Of a DNA stretch of 64,000 bases, positions 26,938-36,127 are shown one piece after another. The notes under the pieces are model-generated. The model had not been told where the DNA came from and did not search any database. It saw nothing but the letters and a program-made list of their open reading frames with translations. The stretch lies in the NCBI GenBank assembly GCA_965223405.1, contig CBDCWO010000006.1, positions 248,001-312,000 on the forward strand. The letters are read 5' to 3'. Each line of letters begins with the position of its first letter. Positions within the stretch are counted from its first letter, which is position 1. The DNA comes from CBDCWO01 sp965223405. GTDB lineage: Bacteria > Bacteroidota > Bacteroidia > Chitinophagales > Saprospiraceae. A program made the translations under genes and the position numbers.

Positions 26938-29604
26938 ATGGAAAGTCCTTTGATCAAAATGTTCAATCCTCAGTCCATAGCAGCAATTGGGGCTTCAGAT
27001 CAGGCTGGAAGTGTGGGTTATGCACTGATTCGCAATTTAATGCACCCGGGATATAAAGGAAAAGTCTTTCCTGTAAATCCCAAGCACCAAAAAATAAACG
27101 ACGTCTTTAGTTATCCAAGTGTCCTGGATATTAAAGAAAAAATTGATTTGGCCGTAATTGCCACACCGGCCAGGTGGGTACTAATGATATTGGAAGAATG
27201 TGGAAAATCTGATATTGAACAGGTGGTAATATTAAGTGCTGGTTTTAAAGAAGCGGGTGAAAAGGGCCGTTCTTTGTTCGAACAAATAAAAATCATCTCC
27301 AAAAAATACCGGATGCGCATAATGGGTCCTAATTGTGTAGGATTTATTAATCCGGCACAAGGATTGAATGCCAGTTTTGCAATTCATAACGCATTTCCTG
27401 GAAATTTGGCTTTTGTTTCTCAAAGTGGAGCCTTGTGCACAACTATCCTGGACTGGAGTGTAGAGCAACAGATTGGATTTAGTTATTTTATTTCGATCGG
27501 TTCAATGGTAGATGTTGACTTTGATGACATTATTGATTTCCTCGCCGTTGATACCACGACCTCTTGTATCCTTATTTACATGGAGAGTCTACAGGAAGCT
27601 CGCAAATTCATGAGTGCAGCTAGGGCATTTGCCAGAGTCAAACCAATCATCATTTTAAAAGCCGGAAAAAGCCCAGCCGGAGCAAATGCTGCGCTTTCTC
27701 ATACCGGAGCTATTGCTGGAGATCACTTGGTCTACCAAACCGCACTACAGCGAGCGGGAATTGTTGAAGTCAATACGATTCAAGAACTCTTTGATTGTGC
27801 TCAGGCCTTTGCCACGCAACCCATACCCAAAGATAATCGTTTGGCAATCCTATCCAACGCAGGAGGACCGGCAGTGCTAGCTACTGATTACCTCAGTATG
27901 AGAGGCGGTATATTAGCAAAATTATCAGAACCGACAATTCTGCGTATAGACCGGATTTTAGAGAATAATTGGAGTCGACAAAACCCCATTGATACCTTGG
28001 GAGATGTTTCGGTTGAACAGTACCTGGACGTTGCTAAAATTATGATTGAGGATACTCAACTTGATGCCATTTTGTTCATTATGGTAACCCAAGCCATTAC
28101 GAATACTACTTCAGTGGCAGAAAAGTTAAGCCAACTACCCTTCAAAATTCCTGTATTTGCCTGCTGGATGGGTGAATCTGATGTTCAATCAGCCCGAGAT
28201 ATTCTGGAAAATGGGGGCATTCCCAATTATCGGTATCCTGAAAATGCTGTGGAAGCTTTTTTAAAAATGATCAGTTATCGCCAAAATTTAAAGGCACTAT
28301 CTGAAACTCCCTCTGATATCCCCAAGAAATTCATTCCCAACAGAACCGCGGCTGCAACCATATTAGAATCCGTTTTAAAATCTGATCGGCAGGAATTAAA
28401 TGAATCTGAGGCAAAGACGTTGCTAAAGCATTATTTCATACCGACACCACAAACTAAGCTGGTATCCTCATTATCTGAAGCCATTACCTATTCAGAACAA
28501 ATTGGATTTCCAGTAGTACTAAAGGTGGCCAACCCTAAGATCGCACACAAATCGGATATCGGTGGTGTTGTTCTTAACATTAATACTGAGAATGAATTGG
28601 CTGCGGCCTATCATTCTTTACAAAAAAAAGTAGCGATGAAGGCCGCGGATACCGATGGAAGCAAACTCCTAATCGAACCCATGATTCACAGCAGACATGA
28701 ATTGTTTATTGGTTCGAAAAAAGATCCAGTGTTTGGCCCGGTTATTTTATTTGGAGCTGGAGGTATCACGGTAGAACTTGTACGGGATGTTGCAGCGGCC
28801 TTACCACCATTAAATATGACTTTAGCCCAAAGATTGATCGAAAAAACAAATATCTATACGCTGCTTTGTGGATATCGAAGTATTCCCGCTATCGATCTTG
28901 AGAGTCTGAAATTCAATCTAGTTAAATTCGCCTATCTGTTGGCTGATTTCCCTTGTATCAAAGAAATCGATATAAACCCTTATGCGGTCAATGAAGCGGG
29001 AGGTATGGCGTTGGATGCATTCATAACACTGGAACCAACTGGTTTGTGTAAGAAAACTGATAATTATTCCCACCTGGTCATTTCACCGTACCCAACTCAA
29101 TATATCAGGACCCTCACTTTGAAAAATGGTGCTGAAGTTTTATTGCGTCCTATTAAGCCTGAGGATGAACTTATGGAAGCCAAAATGTTTCATTATTTAT
29201 CGAAGAAATCAAGATACTTCCGATACCTAGGTTTTACCCCTCCTACTGATCATGAGAATCTGATTCGCTTTACCCAAATAGATTACGACAGAGAGATCGC
29301 AATCATCGCTGAAATGGTAATCGAAAACGAAAAAACCATGGTTGGTTTAGCTCGTCTTGTTAAAAACATTTGGAATGATGGTGCTGAGTTTGCTATTGTA
29401 GTGGCTGATCCATGGCAACAGCAGGGGATCGGTATCTCTTTAGCTAAATTTATGCTACAAATTGCACAAGATCGAAACTATATTAAAATAGTTGCCAAAA
29501 TTCATGAAGATAATCTATCAATGCACTATTTACTGGAAAAATTGGAATTTCAAAAGGTATCTCGAATTGGGAATATAGTCGAATACACCCGCTTGACAGC
29601 ATAA
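26938..29604 (+). CDS. Pat-type protein: NDP-forming acyl-CoA synthetase fused to GNAT acetyltransferase
   Basis: The product has 888 residues. Residues 1-700 follow the ADP-forming acetyl-CoA synthetase layout: CoA-binding Rossmann domain (FNPQSIAAIGASDQAGSVGY), succinyl-CoA-ligase-like domains (MGPNCVGFINP, SQSGALC), and an ATP-grasp part (GFPVVLKVANPKIAHKSDIGGVV.. FGPVILFGAGGI). The last 170 residues are a GNAT domain (LRPIKPEDELMEAKMFHYLS.. WQQQGIGISLAKFMLQIA). This is the domain order of Pat/YfiQ lysine acetyltransferases, which control acetyl-CoA synthetase by acetylation. The histidine of the SHTG loop (about residue 255) is present, whereas characterised Pat enzymes are described as lacking a working synthetase site. 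So the synthetase half may be active here. The gene is 6 bp downstream of the deacetylase gene. Confidence 0.92.
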   Translation: MESPLIKMFNPQSIAAIGASDQAGSVGYALIRNLMHPGYKGKVFPVNPKHQKINDVFSYPSVLDIKEKIDLAVIATPARWVLMILEECGKSDIEQVVILSAGFKEAGEKGRSLFEQIKIISKKYRMRIMGPNCVGFINPAQGLNASFAIHNAFPGNLAFVSQSGALCTTILDWSVEQQIGFSYFISIGSMVDVDFDDIIDFLAVDTTTSCILIYMESLQEARKFMSAARAFARVKPIIILKAGKSPAGANAALSHTGAIAGDHLVYQTALQRAGIVEVNTIQELFDCAQAFATQPIPKDNRLAILSNAGGPAVLATDYLSMRGGILAKLSEPTILRIDRILENNWSRQNPIDTLGDVSVEQYLDVAKIMIEDTQLDAILFIMVTQAITNTTSVAEKLSQLPFKIPVFACWMGESDVQSARDILENGGIPNYRYPENAVEAFLKMISYRQNLKALSETPSDIPKKFIPNRTAAATILESVLKSDRQELNESEAKTLLKHYFIPTPQTKLVSSLSEAITYSEQIGFPVVLKVANPKIAHKSDIGGVVLNINTENELAAAYHSLQKKVAMKAADTDGSKLLIEPMIHSRHELFIGSKKDPVFGPVILFGAGGITVELVRDVAAALPPLNMTLAQRLIEKTNIYTLLCGYRSIPAIDLESLKFNLVKFAYLLADFPCIKEIDINPYAVNEAGGMALDAFITLEPTGLCKKTDNYSHLVISPYPTQYIRTLTLKNGAEVLLRPIKPEDELMEAKMFHYLSKKSRYFRYLGFTPPTDHENLIRFTQIDYDREIAIIAEMVIENEKTMVGLARLVKNIWNDGAEFAIVVADPWQQQGIGISLAKFMLQIAQDRNYIKIVAKIHEDNLSMHYLLEKLEFQKVSRIGNIVEYTRLTA

Positions 29605-29736
29605 TGAAGTCACCAAAAAAAATATCTTAAAACTAAAAATTGAGATTGATCCGTGCTTGTTCACCCAAGTTCGATTAATAATTTGATTTAATTGGATTAC
29701 CGAAGTAGAGGATTGATCAAACTCCGGTTATCATGT

Positions 29737-30543
29737 TTATTTTTCACCTGGTGTATATTCTACCGTTTTTTGTGTTCTTAAAGGTTGACGATAGAGGCTG
29801 ATTAAATCCAATGCCTCCTTGGGGATTTTGGTTGAGATGTGGAGTCCTAATTGAGTTCCGAATTCTGCGGTAATTGGAAAGTCATGAGTCCATTTACCGG
29901 AGGTCAATTCTTTGGCCAGTTGCTCAGATTTTGCCGCTGAATAATTTTCTTTCAATAAATCTCTTATACTCGATTCCAATTGGTTTATAGCTTTCTCGGC
30001 AAGATCAGCGTATACCAGTGTTTTATCATCGATATCACCAGGTTTTTTCTGATTTACAATTTTAAGTAATGAAGGAGCCGGAAATTCTCCTATTTGGGGG
30101 TCAACAGGTCCTAATACGGCATTCTCGCTCATGATTATTTCATGGGCAGCCAATGCAATCAGCGTGCCTCCGCTCATCGCATAGTGTGGGACAATCACTC
30201 GTACTTTACCATTCCTTTTTTGAATTGCCCGGGCAATTTGTAATGCAGCGATCACCAGTCCACCTGGTGTATGCAAAATAAGATCGATATCTTTTTCATC
30301 ATCCGTTAATTCGAGTGCCCGAAGTACTTCCTCCGAATCCTCCAGAGAAAGATATTTTATTATAGGTATACCCAGCAAGCTCATCGATTCCTGACGATGT
30401 ACAATAGTAATGACACGGGAATTTCTTTGTTTCTCGATGTTGGAAATAAGATTTTGTCTAGCTGCAGTGCGCAATCTTTTGCGGAATACTGGCTCTAATG
30501 AAATCAATATCAGAAATATCCAAAAAATATTCATAAAGTCCAT
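29737..30543 (-). CDS. Membrane-anchored SDH/ClpP-fold serine protease
   Basis: This 268-residue protein resembles the serine-dehydrogenase-proteinase (SDH_sah, PF01972) family, which has a ClpP/SppA-like fold. One N-terminal hydrophobic helix (about 3-20, IFWIFLILISL) anchors it. The body has IDLILHTPGGLVIAALQIARAI (about 86-107) and HYAMSGGTLIALAAHEIIM with the likely nucleophile Ser124, then ENAVLGPVDPQIGEFPAPSLL. The probable role is proteolysis at the inner membrane. It is transcribed convergently with the Pat gene and divergently from the secreted repeat protein. Length and motifs are normal for the family. Confidence 0.88.
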   Translation of the reverse strand: MDFMNIFWIFLILISLEPVFRKRLRTAARQNLISNIEKQRNSRVITIVHRQESMSLLGIPIIKYLSLEDSEEVLRALELTDDEKDIDLILHTPGGLVIAALQIARAIQKRNGKVRVIVPHYAMSGGTLIALAAHEIIMSENAVLGPVDPQIGEFPAPSLLKIVNQKKPGDIDDKTLVYADLAEKAINQLESSIRDLLKENYSAAKSEQLAKELTSGKWTHDFPITAEFGTQLGLHISTKIPKEALDLISLYRQPLRTQKTVEYTPGEK

Positions 30544-30826
30544 ATTCCATTATTTATACTCTGAAATCTTAAGTAAAGTAGTTCAAATAAAAATGGAGTG
30601 TAAATGATCCTGCTCACATCTGTTTTGATTTAAATCACTTTGCGAATGTATACAGAATCTATTGTGAATGATCAGTTTAAACCCCCATTATCTAGATACC
30701 CGGATCATCTTTCTTAATGACAACCATCATTCAAATCTTATTTAACAAGGATTAAATTACCGTCGATAGAAATAGAAGGACTTGAAGTAATGGTAATTAT
30801 AAACAAATAAGTTAAATAAAACAATC

Positions 30827-31864
30827 ATGAAACTTGTAAAACTCAGCTTGGTTGGTCTGCTTGCTTTGTTGTCAATTAATTTTTGTATTTCCCAGACCCG
30901 ATGGGCATTAAAAATTGTACAGGGAGGTAAGTTTTTAGATGTAAAATCTTTCGACGAGTCTGGTAAAATGTATGATGTATATGCTGTGGAACTGGCTAAA
31001 GATCAACATTTTATGAAAGTAATGGTGGATTTTGAAGGTCAGGAACTGGCTGCCGTCATGTTGGTATCTAATGATTTTTACGTTCCGGTCAAAGCAATCA
31101 CCCCAACTGGCAAGATATTGGATATCAAAGGCTTAAACCCAGACATGTCCAAGTTAGATATAAAAGGTGTAAGTCGTGCCGGGAACGTAATTAGGATGAA
31201 AGCGCTTACACCTAATGAAAACTTCTTGGATATTAGGGCAATTTCACCCGAAGGATTATTCCGTGATGTCATGGGAGTCAAGTTTGAATCCGAAAACATC
31301 GAAGCGGTAATCTATGGTCATAATGTACTGGCTAATGTCAGTGCCCTTCCACAAGTTAGGAACAAATCGGATGCAATTCAATGGGATATAGCGGCCATCC
31401 ATCCTGATGGTAATTCTTATCCGGTATATGCGATAGATGAAGACAAAGGAGTAGAGCATCCGGTAAGAGCATTGAGCGACGGAGGCAATTTCCATCTACT
31501 TGACGTTAAAGCGTTTATTAACAGATATAAATATCCGGTAAAACTGGCCCAGGAAATCGGATTGAAAAACACCACCTTGGTAAGTATTTACGAAAGAGGA
31601 AAAGTGTATCAAGTGATGGCCAAAGTCGGTGATAGCCAATATATCCCAATCCGGGGTTTACAACTTGAAGGAAATATGATTGCTGTCAAAGGAGAAGGAA
31701 GCGATGGAACCATATATGCCGTTAAAGCCATTTCTCCAGGGAATGACTTGTTTGATGTGAAAGGAATAAAAATTAAAAATGATGATGTGGAAGGAATGAT
31801 TACCGGTCTTGGATATGCCTTCAAGTTCTATGCACACGTTAAGGCTATTCCTTCAATCAAATAA
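30827..31864 (+). CDS. Secreted protein made of short beta repeats (VKAI/LDIKG type)
   Basis: The product has 345 residues with a signal peptide at about 1-22 (ending FCISQ). The rest is built from about ten imperfect repeats of 25-30 residues, each with a pattern like VPVKAITPTGKILDIKGLNP: a strand ending in (V/A)KAI or DIKG, then a turn with Gly or Asn. This suggests a beta-propeller or beta-solenoid. I associate it with an uncharacterised Bacteroidota family but cannot name a function. No T9SS sorting domain is seen. It is a single-gene unit with a good terminator just after the stop. Confidence 0.8.
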   Translation: MKLVKLSLVGLLALLSINFCISQTRWALKIVQGGKFLDVKSFDESGKMYDVYAVELAKDQHFMKVMVDFEGQELAAVMLVSNDFYVPVKAITPTGKILDIKGLNPDMSKLDIKGVSRAGNVIRMKALTPNENFLDIRAISPEGLFRDVMGVKFESENIEAVIYGHNVLANVSALPQVRNKSDAIQWDIAAIHPDGNSYPVYAIDEDKGVEHPVRALSDGGNFHLLDVKAFINRYKYPVKLAQEIGLKNTTLVSIYERGKVYQVMAKVGDSQYIPIRGLQLEGNMIAVKGEGSDGTIYAVKAISPGNDLFDVKGIKIKNDDVEGMITGLGYAFKFYAHVKAIPSIK

Positions 31865-31885
31865 TGTGTAATTGAGGATTTAATG

Positions 31886-31909
31886 AAGCAGGCTGCTCGA
31901 AGCCTGCTT
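31886..31909 (+). terminator. Rho-independent terminator after the secreted repeat protein
   Basis: AAGCAGGCT (31886-31894), loop GCTCGA, then AGCCTGCTT (31901-31909) make a perfect 9-bp GC-containing stem, followed by TTTCATTTT. It lies 22 bp after the stop of the upstream plus-strand gene. Confidence 0.85.
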
Positions 31910-31927
31910 TTCATTTTCATCTCCAGT

Positions 31928-32182
31928 TTAAGCCATCCATTGGTATATTAAAGAAATCGTACCGATCGATATGATTATCAGTACCACCCAATAAAAGATG
32001 ATGGTCTTAATGGACTTACGTGTTTTAATACTAAAGGCTCTTTGGACAGGATCAACTCCGGTTTGATAGGTTGCTTTAGTCTTAATAGCGCTTGCACTGA
32101 AACGAACAAAATTACCAGAAATCCTTGAAATCAGATTTCGATTATTAATCAGTGATCTATTTCCGTAATCAGCAAACCCCAT
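31928..32182 (-). CDS. Small single-pass membrane protein
   Basis: The product has 84 residues. The N-terminal two thirds are polar and basic, with RISGNFVRFSASAIKTKATYQTGVDPVQRAFSIKTRKS. One C-terminal transmembrane helix follows (about residues 60-81: TIIFYWVVLIIISIGTISLIY). This is a tail-anchored layout with the N-terminus in the cytoplasm. I have seen similar short proteins in Bacteroidota genomes, sometimes misnamed riboflavin synthase subunit beta. No function can be given. The ATG at 32182 is the only plausible start. Confidence 0.7.
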   Translation of the reverse strand: MGFADYGNRSLINNRNLISRISGNFVRFSASAIKTKATYQTGVDPVQRAFSIKTRKSIKTIIFYWVVLIIISIGTISLIYQWMA

Positions 32183-32283
32183 GTGTATACTTTTACTAAT
32201 AAGATCTTAAGAATCAAACTTTAATCCACATAAGTTCGACCAAAAGGTGAAAATATCTGATCTATTTTTATTTTAATTTTAAT

Positions 32284-32329
32284 TGAAGTGGTTTAAAAAC
32301 AGATGTTAAAATGAGTTGTATGTGCTTGA
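32284..32329. mobile_element. MITE-like element, end fragment
   Basis: TGAAGTGGTTTAAAAACAGATG and the following GTTGTATGTGCTTGA match the right end of the element at 18905-19073 in inverted orientation, at nearly every base. The match stops after about 46 bp, so it is a truncated or decayed copy lying just upstream of the P-type ATPase gene. A weaker trace (ACATCTGTTTTGATTTAAATCACTT at about 30616-30640) may be another remnant. Confidence 0.6.
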
Positions 32330-32384
32330 GGACTACACTACGCCGAATAAAAGATTAATTTATAAATACAATTCCTGTCATTCT

Positions 32385-34886
32385 ATGGAAAGAAAGTACT
32401 CCTTAGAAGGTATACAAGGTTTGACACCGCAAGAAGTTATTAAATCCAGAGCTTCTTACGGATCTAATTCTCTTTTTCAGCCTCCTGAAAACAACTTCTT
32501 AAAAATCACTAAAGAGGTGATTGCAGAACCCATGTTTATCCTGTTATTCATTGCAAGTACAATCTACTTTGCAGTTGGAGAAATCTCGGAAGGAGTAACT
32601 CTTTCCATTGCGATTATTTTAGTGGCAGCTATTTCCTGGTATCAATCAATCAAGAGTGAAAACGCCTTGTCAAAACTGGTCCGTCTTACTCAACCTACTG
32701 CCAAAGTATTTAGGAACAACCAACTTGAAGAAATTGGAACCGACGATATTGTGGTAGGTGATATCATTAATGTTGAAGAGGGCCAATTGATACCTGCCGA
32801 TGGAACATTGGTACAGACACACGATCTTAGTATTGATGAATCAATCCTTACCGGAGAGTCGATTGCGTTGAATAAAATACCCCAAGAACCATTCTTTGCA
32901 GGTTGCCATTTAGTATCCGGAAGTTTTTATGGAAAGGTAGATGCCATCGGTAGTCAAACCCAATTAGGCCAACTGGGAAAATCGCTTTATGAGATTAAAA
33001 AAGAAAAATCCCCCTTGCAAATCCAAATCAACAGTTTTGTTATGAAAATGGCCATTTGGGGTGCCTTTGCATTTTTATTGGTTTGGGGAATCAATTATTT
33101 CAGGACTGGAAATATCATTACCTCTTTGATATTCGGACTCACAATAGCCATGTCCATATTACCGGAAGAGATACCGGTGGCCTTCAGTAGCTTCATGGCA
33201 CTGGGAGCTGCACGCATGAGTCGGATCGGTATATTGACCAAACAACCTCAAACCGTAGAAAGTCTTGGTGGAGCCACGGTTATTTGTCTGGATAAAACCG
33301 GAACAATCACCACCGAGGCTATGGAGCTAAAAGCACTTATGTCGAAAGATCATCACTCAGTGACTTATCTGGGTCAAACCAATTGGAAATCCGAGATTTC
33401 AGCAGCCGAGTTTGATCTTTTAAAGATGGCAACTTTAGCTTCTGAGCCCAAACCATTCGATCCGATGGAAAAAGCCATTCATGAAGCTTATTCCCACGTA
33501 TCTGAAAATGCAAATCAACAGCTCGAATTTATTCACGAATACCCACTTAGTGGAATACCGCCAATGATGACCCATGTATACCGTGATCAGGCGGGCCAAA
33601 TACTGGTTAGCGGTAAAGGTGGAATTGAAAAAATCCTGAGTATTTGTAATTTAGATCAGGTCGATCAAGATAAAATCCATCGTATTACTCAGAGACTATC
33701 ACAACAAGGACTTAGAGTGATTGGAGTTGCAGCCGCTGATTGCCGCAACCATGATTTTCCAGAGCAACAGGAAGATTTTCCATGGAGATACATTGGGCTC
33801 ATTGGCCTTTATAATCCTCCCAAAGATAATGCGGCAGAGGTAATTCAAAAATTTGTAAAAGCGGGAATTGCGGTGAAGGTAATCACCGGTGATTTTCCTG
33901 AAACAGCGATGGCCGTTTGTGATGATATCGGCCTTAACACCGAACATGGTTTTCTCACCGGTGCGGAAGTATTGAAGATGTCCGATCAAGATCTTAGAGA
34001 GGTAATACAGAATGTCAATGTCTATGCCCGTATGCATCCGGAAGCCAAACTAAGAGTAATCAAAGCGCTAAAACAAAACGGGGAAATAGTAGCAATGACC
34101 GGAGATGGTGTTAACGACAGCCCGGCATTAAAAGCCGCCAACATCGGGGTATCTATGGGAAAACGTGGCAGTGATTTAGCCAAGCAAGCCTCATCCCTGG
34201 TCTTAGTTAATGACAATTTACAATCCATGGTGGACGGAATTATTCAAGGACGAAAAATCTTTTCAAATCTTAAAAAAGCCATTAGTTATATTGTTTCTAT
34301 TCACATTCCAATTATCCTTACTGTGACGTTACCACTATTGCTTAATTGGAAGTATGCCAACATTTTCAATCCCATTCACATCATCTTTTTAGAACTGGTC
34401 ATGGGTCCCACTTGCTCTATTGCCTTTGAAAATGAACCAGCTGAGACCAAACTACTGGAAAAATCACCGCGCAAGAGACTTCAGAGTTTCTTATCAGCTA
34501 ATGAACTCTCTCTAAGTATATTACAGGGATTAATCATTACAGCTGGGGTATTAGGTGTCTATTATTGGGGTTCGCAGAACTATGAATTCAATGCAGTTCG
34601 AACCATGGTATTCACCACTCTGGTCATGTCCAACATTTTTCTAACCTTTGCCAACCGATCTCTTGAATATTCAATAATAACCACAATCAAATATCAAAAC
34701 TCCATCCTCTGGTTGATGATAGGAATTACGCTTTGCATCTTGATTGTCACCTTATTTGTAGAACCTGTACAACAACTATTTCAATTTCAGACCATCGGAT
34801 TTGCAGAAATAGGTTGGTGCACCTTAGTCGCAATGGTGAGCGTATTTTGGTTTGAATTGTACAAAATCAGCCCTTGGCGTAAATAG
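32385..34886 (+). CDS. P-type cation-transporting ATPase (P2-like)
   Basis: This inner-membrane ion pump of about 833 residues has all core motifs. The actuator domain has ILTGES, and the phosphorylation site is DKTGT with Asp303. The hinge is MTGDGVNDSPALKAANIGVSMG, and about ten membrane helices are present (pairs near 45-90 and 225-280, six at the C-terminus). The fourth helix reads SILPEEIPVAFSSFM, a PEEIP variant of the PEGLP/PEELP calcium-pump motif, so calcium or manganese export is possible but not proven. An in-frame TTG at 32316 would start inside the MITE fragment. The ATG at 32385 (MERKYSLEGIQGL) fits the family N-terminus. No metal-binding or regulator gene is adjacent. Confidence 0.93.
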   Translation: MERKYSLEGIQGLTPQEVIKSRASYGSNSLFQPPENNFLKITKEVIAEPMFILLFIASTIYFAVGEISEGVTLSIAIILVAAISWYQSIKSENALSKLVRLTQPTAKVFRNNQLEEIGTDDIVVGDIINVEEGQLIPADGTLVQTHDLSIDESILTGESIALNKIPQEPFFAGCHLVSGSFYGKVDAIGSQTQLGQLGKSLYEIKKEKSPLQIQINSFVMKMAIWGAFAFLLVWGINYFRTGNIITSLIFGLTIAMSILPEEIPVAFSSFMALGAARMSRIGILTKQPQTVESLGGATVICLDKTGTITTEAMELKALMSKDHHSVTYLGQTNWKSEISAAEFDLLKMATLASEPKPFDPMEKAIHEAYSHVSENANQQLEFIHEYPLSGIPPMMTHVYRDQAGQILVSGKGGIEKILSICNLDQVDQDKIHRITQRLSQQGLRVIGVAAADCRNHDFPEQQEDFPWRYIGLIGLYNPPKDNAAEVIQKFVKAGIAVKVITGDFPETAMAVCDDIGLNTEHGFLTGAEVLKMSDQDLREVIQNVNVYARMHPEAKLRVIKALKQNGEIVAMTGDGVNDSPALKAANIGVSMGKRGSDLAKQASSLVLVNDNLQSMVDGIIQGRKIFSNLKKAISYIVSIHIPIILTVTLPLLLNWKYANIFNPIHIIFLELVMGPTCSIAFENEPAETKLLEKSPRKRLQSFLSANELSLSILQGLIITAGVLGVYYWGSQNYEFNAVRTMVFTTLVMSNIFLTFANRSLEYSIITTIKYQNSILWLMIGITLCILIVTLFVEPVQQLFQFQTIGFAEIGWCTLVAMVSVFWFELYKISPWRK

Positions 34887-34972
34887 TAAGTCAAGTGTAA
34901 TTCCCTTTCCGAAGCATCTCTACGGAAATAAATTTTATATTTTTAAGGGACCTTTCCTCAATTAGGGTATAT

Positions 34973-36124
34973 ATGAACAAAGTCCAGACTGAATTTCAGA
35001 GATCACTGCAAAAATTGATACGGGAAGATCAGTCTGATATTGAAAAAATCTATAAATTCATGTATACCAAAAATATCACCAAAATAAGTTCTTTCTTTCA
35101 AGACAATCGTCGAGCTGATCAGCTTTTCCAAGAGGTTTTTGTGATTTGGTTACACAAGATTCAAAAGGCCAGACAGCAATTATCCAGGTTATCAAGCCTG
35201 CAACTAGAAACTACGCTCAGCGATTTTTTTGACAAAGTGGTACACAACCAACTGTTAAGTGTAAAAATATCCCTCCGATATGTGTTCAGACATCTTTATA
35301 CTCAGGATGAATTAGCACGCTCCCGCCTAAGTCAGGAAGTCATATCTAGTCAAAATTTGCTGTATGCCAAGCAATTGATTAAAGAATTAAAAATCAGGAC
35401 CCTTGAAGCCCAGGATTTACTGCAGGAAGCCGTAGTGATTTTACTGCAAGCAATAACGGATAAAAAATTTGTATTAGCTGGAAAAGACAATGAGATTCAA
35501 TTAAAGCAAATTCATAAATATTTTCGCCAAATTATTTACCGGCAAGTGCATAAATTATATAGAAATAACAAAAAGATTCAGGAGGTATCCATACCTAATT
35601 CTCAGGAACATAATCTTGCGACTGATAGTTATGAACCAATGGAAGATGATCTCTTGTCAACGGTAGTATATCGGTGCTTTCATTCGCTTGACGAGATAAG
35701 TCAAAAGATGCTAAAATATCTTTATGTGGATAAAATCCCGGCAAACCAAATTGTAAAAAGGCTTAATCATCCAAGGTTTACGAGCACCAAGAATGTAATA
35801 GATCACAAGATGCACTGCTTGAACACTTTAAAACAAAGAACTGCCGAAGTAATAGAATCACTAAGACCCAAATCTTTTAAAAAGTATCTTAGTATAATTT
35901 CCAAAATCCTGTCCGCCTTAACCGAGCCTTGTAAAACCATTTTGCGCTATGCCCTACCACCCCATCAGATGACTTATCGAGAGATTGTGGAACACATACA
36001 ATACACCAAAGTATACCAATCCGAAATGTTGAAGACCACTGATCAAGTAAAGAAAAGAAAGTACAAGTGCATGCAATATTTGCAAGAAGAAATCTGGAAA
36101 ACACTACTGACAATAAATCATTAA
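34973..36124 (+). CDS. Large sigma-70-like factor with apparent tandem duplication
   Basis: The product has 383 residues, about twice the usual ECF sigma size. Residues 10-65 resemble sigma region 2 (RRADQLFQEVFVIWLHKI matches the A-D-L-x-QE-x-F pattern). Residues 125-195 repeat the pattern (LEAQDLLQEAVVILLQAI). Two C-terminal helical segments, about 215-275 (LDEISQKMLKYLYVDKIPANQIVKRL) and 300-380 (EPCKTILRYALPPHQMTYREIVEHI), resemble region 4 helix-turn-helix parts. This would be a sigma2-sigma2-sigma4-sigma4 arrangement, deduced by eye. It is the first gene of a six-gene operon and is followed after 3 bp by an anti-sigma-like membrane protein, so it likely drives the operon in response to an envelope signal. 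Confidence 0.75.
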   Translation: MNKVQTEFQRSLQKLIREDQSDIEKIYKFMYTKNITKISSFFQDNRRADQLFQEVFVIWLHKIQKARQQLSRLSSLQLETTLSDFFDKVVHNQLLSVKISLRYVFRHLYTQDELARSRLSQEVISSQNLLYAKQLIKELKIRTLEAQDLLQEAVVILLQAITDKKFVLAGKDNEIQLKQIHKYFRQIIYRQVHKLYRNNKKIQEVSIPNSQEHNLATDSYEPMEDDLLSTVVYRCFHSLDEISQKMLKYLYVDKIPANQIVKRLNHPRFTSTKNVIDHKMHCLNTLKQRTAEVIESLRPKSFKKYLSIISKILSALTEPCKTILRYALPPHQMTYREIVEHIQYTKVYQSEMLKTTDQVKKRKYKCMQYLQEEIWKTLLTINH

Positions 36125-36127
36125 GCA

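Noticed and set aside
30616..30640. Fourth MITE copy
   Set aside because: Only about 25 bases resemble the element end, with an insertion. Too short to call with confidence, so it is only mentioned with the 32284 fragment.
32316..32384. Longer N-terminus of the P-type ATPase starting at TTG
   Set aside because: The extension is encoded partly by a MITE fragment and has no family similarity. The ATG at 32385 fits the family start.
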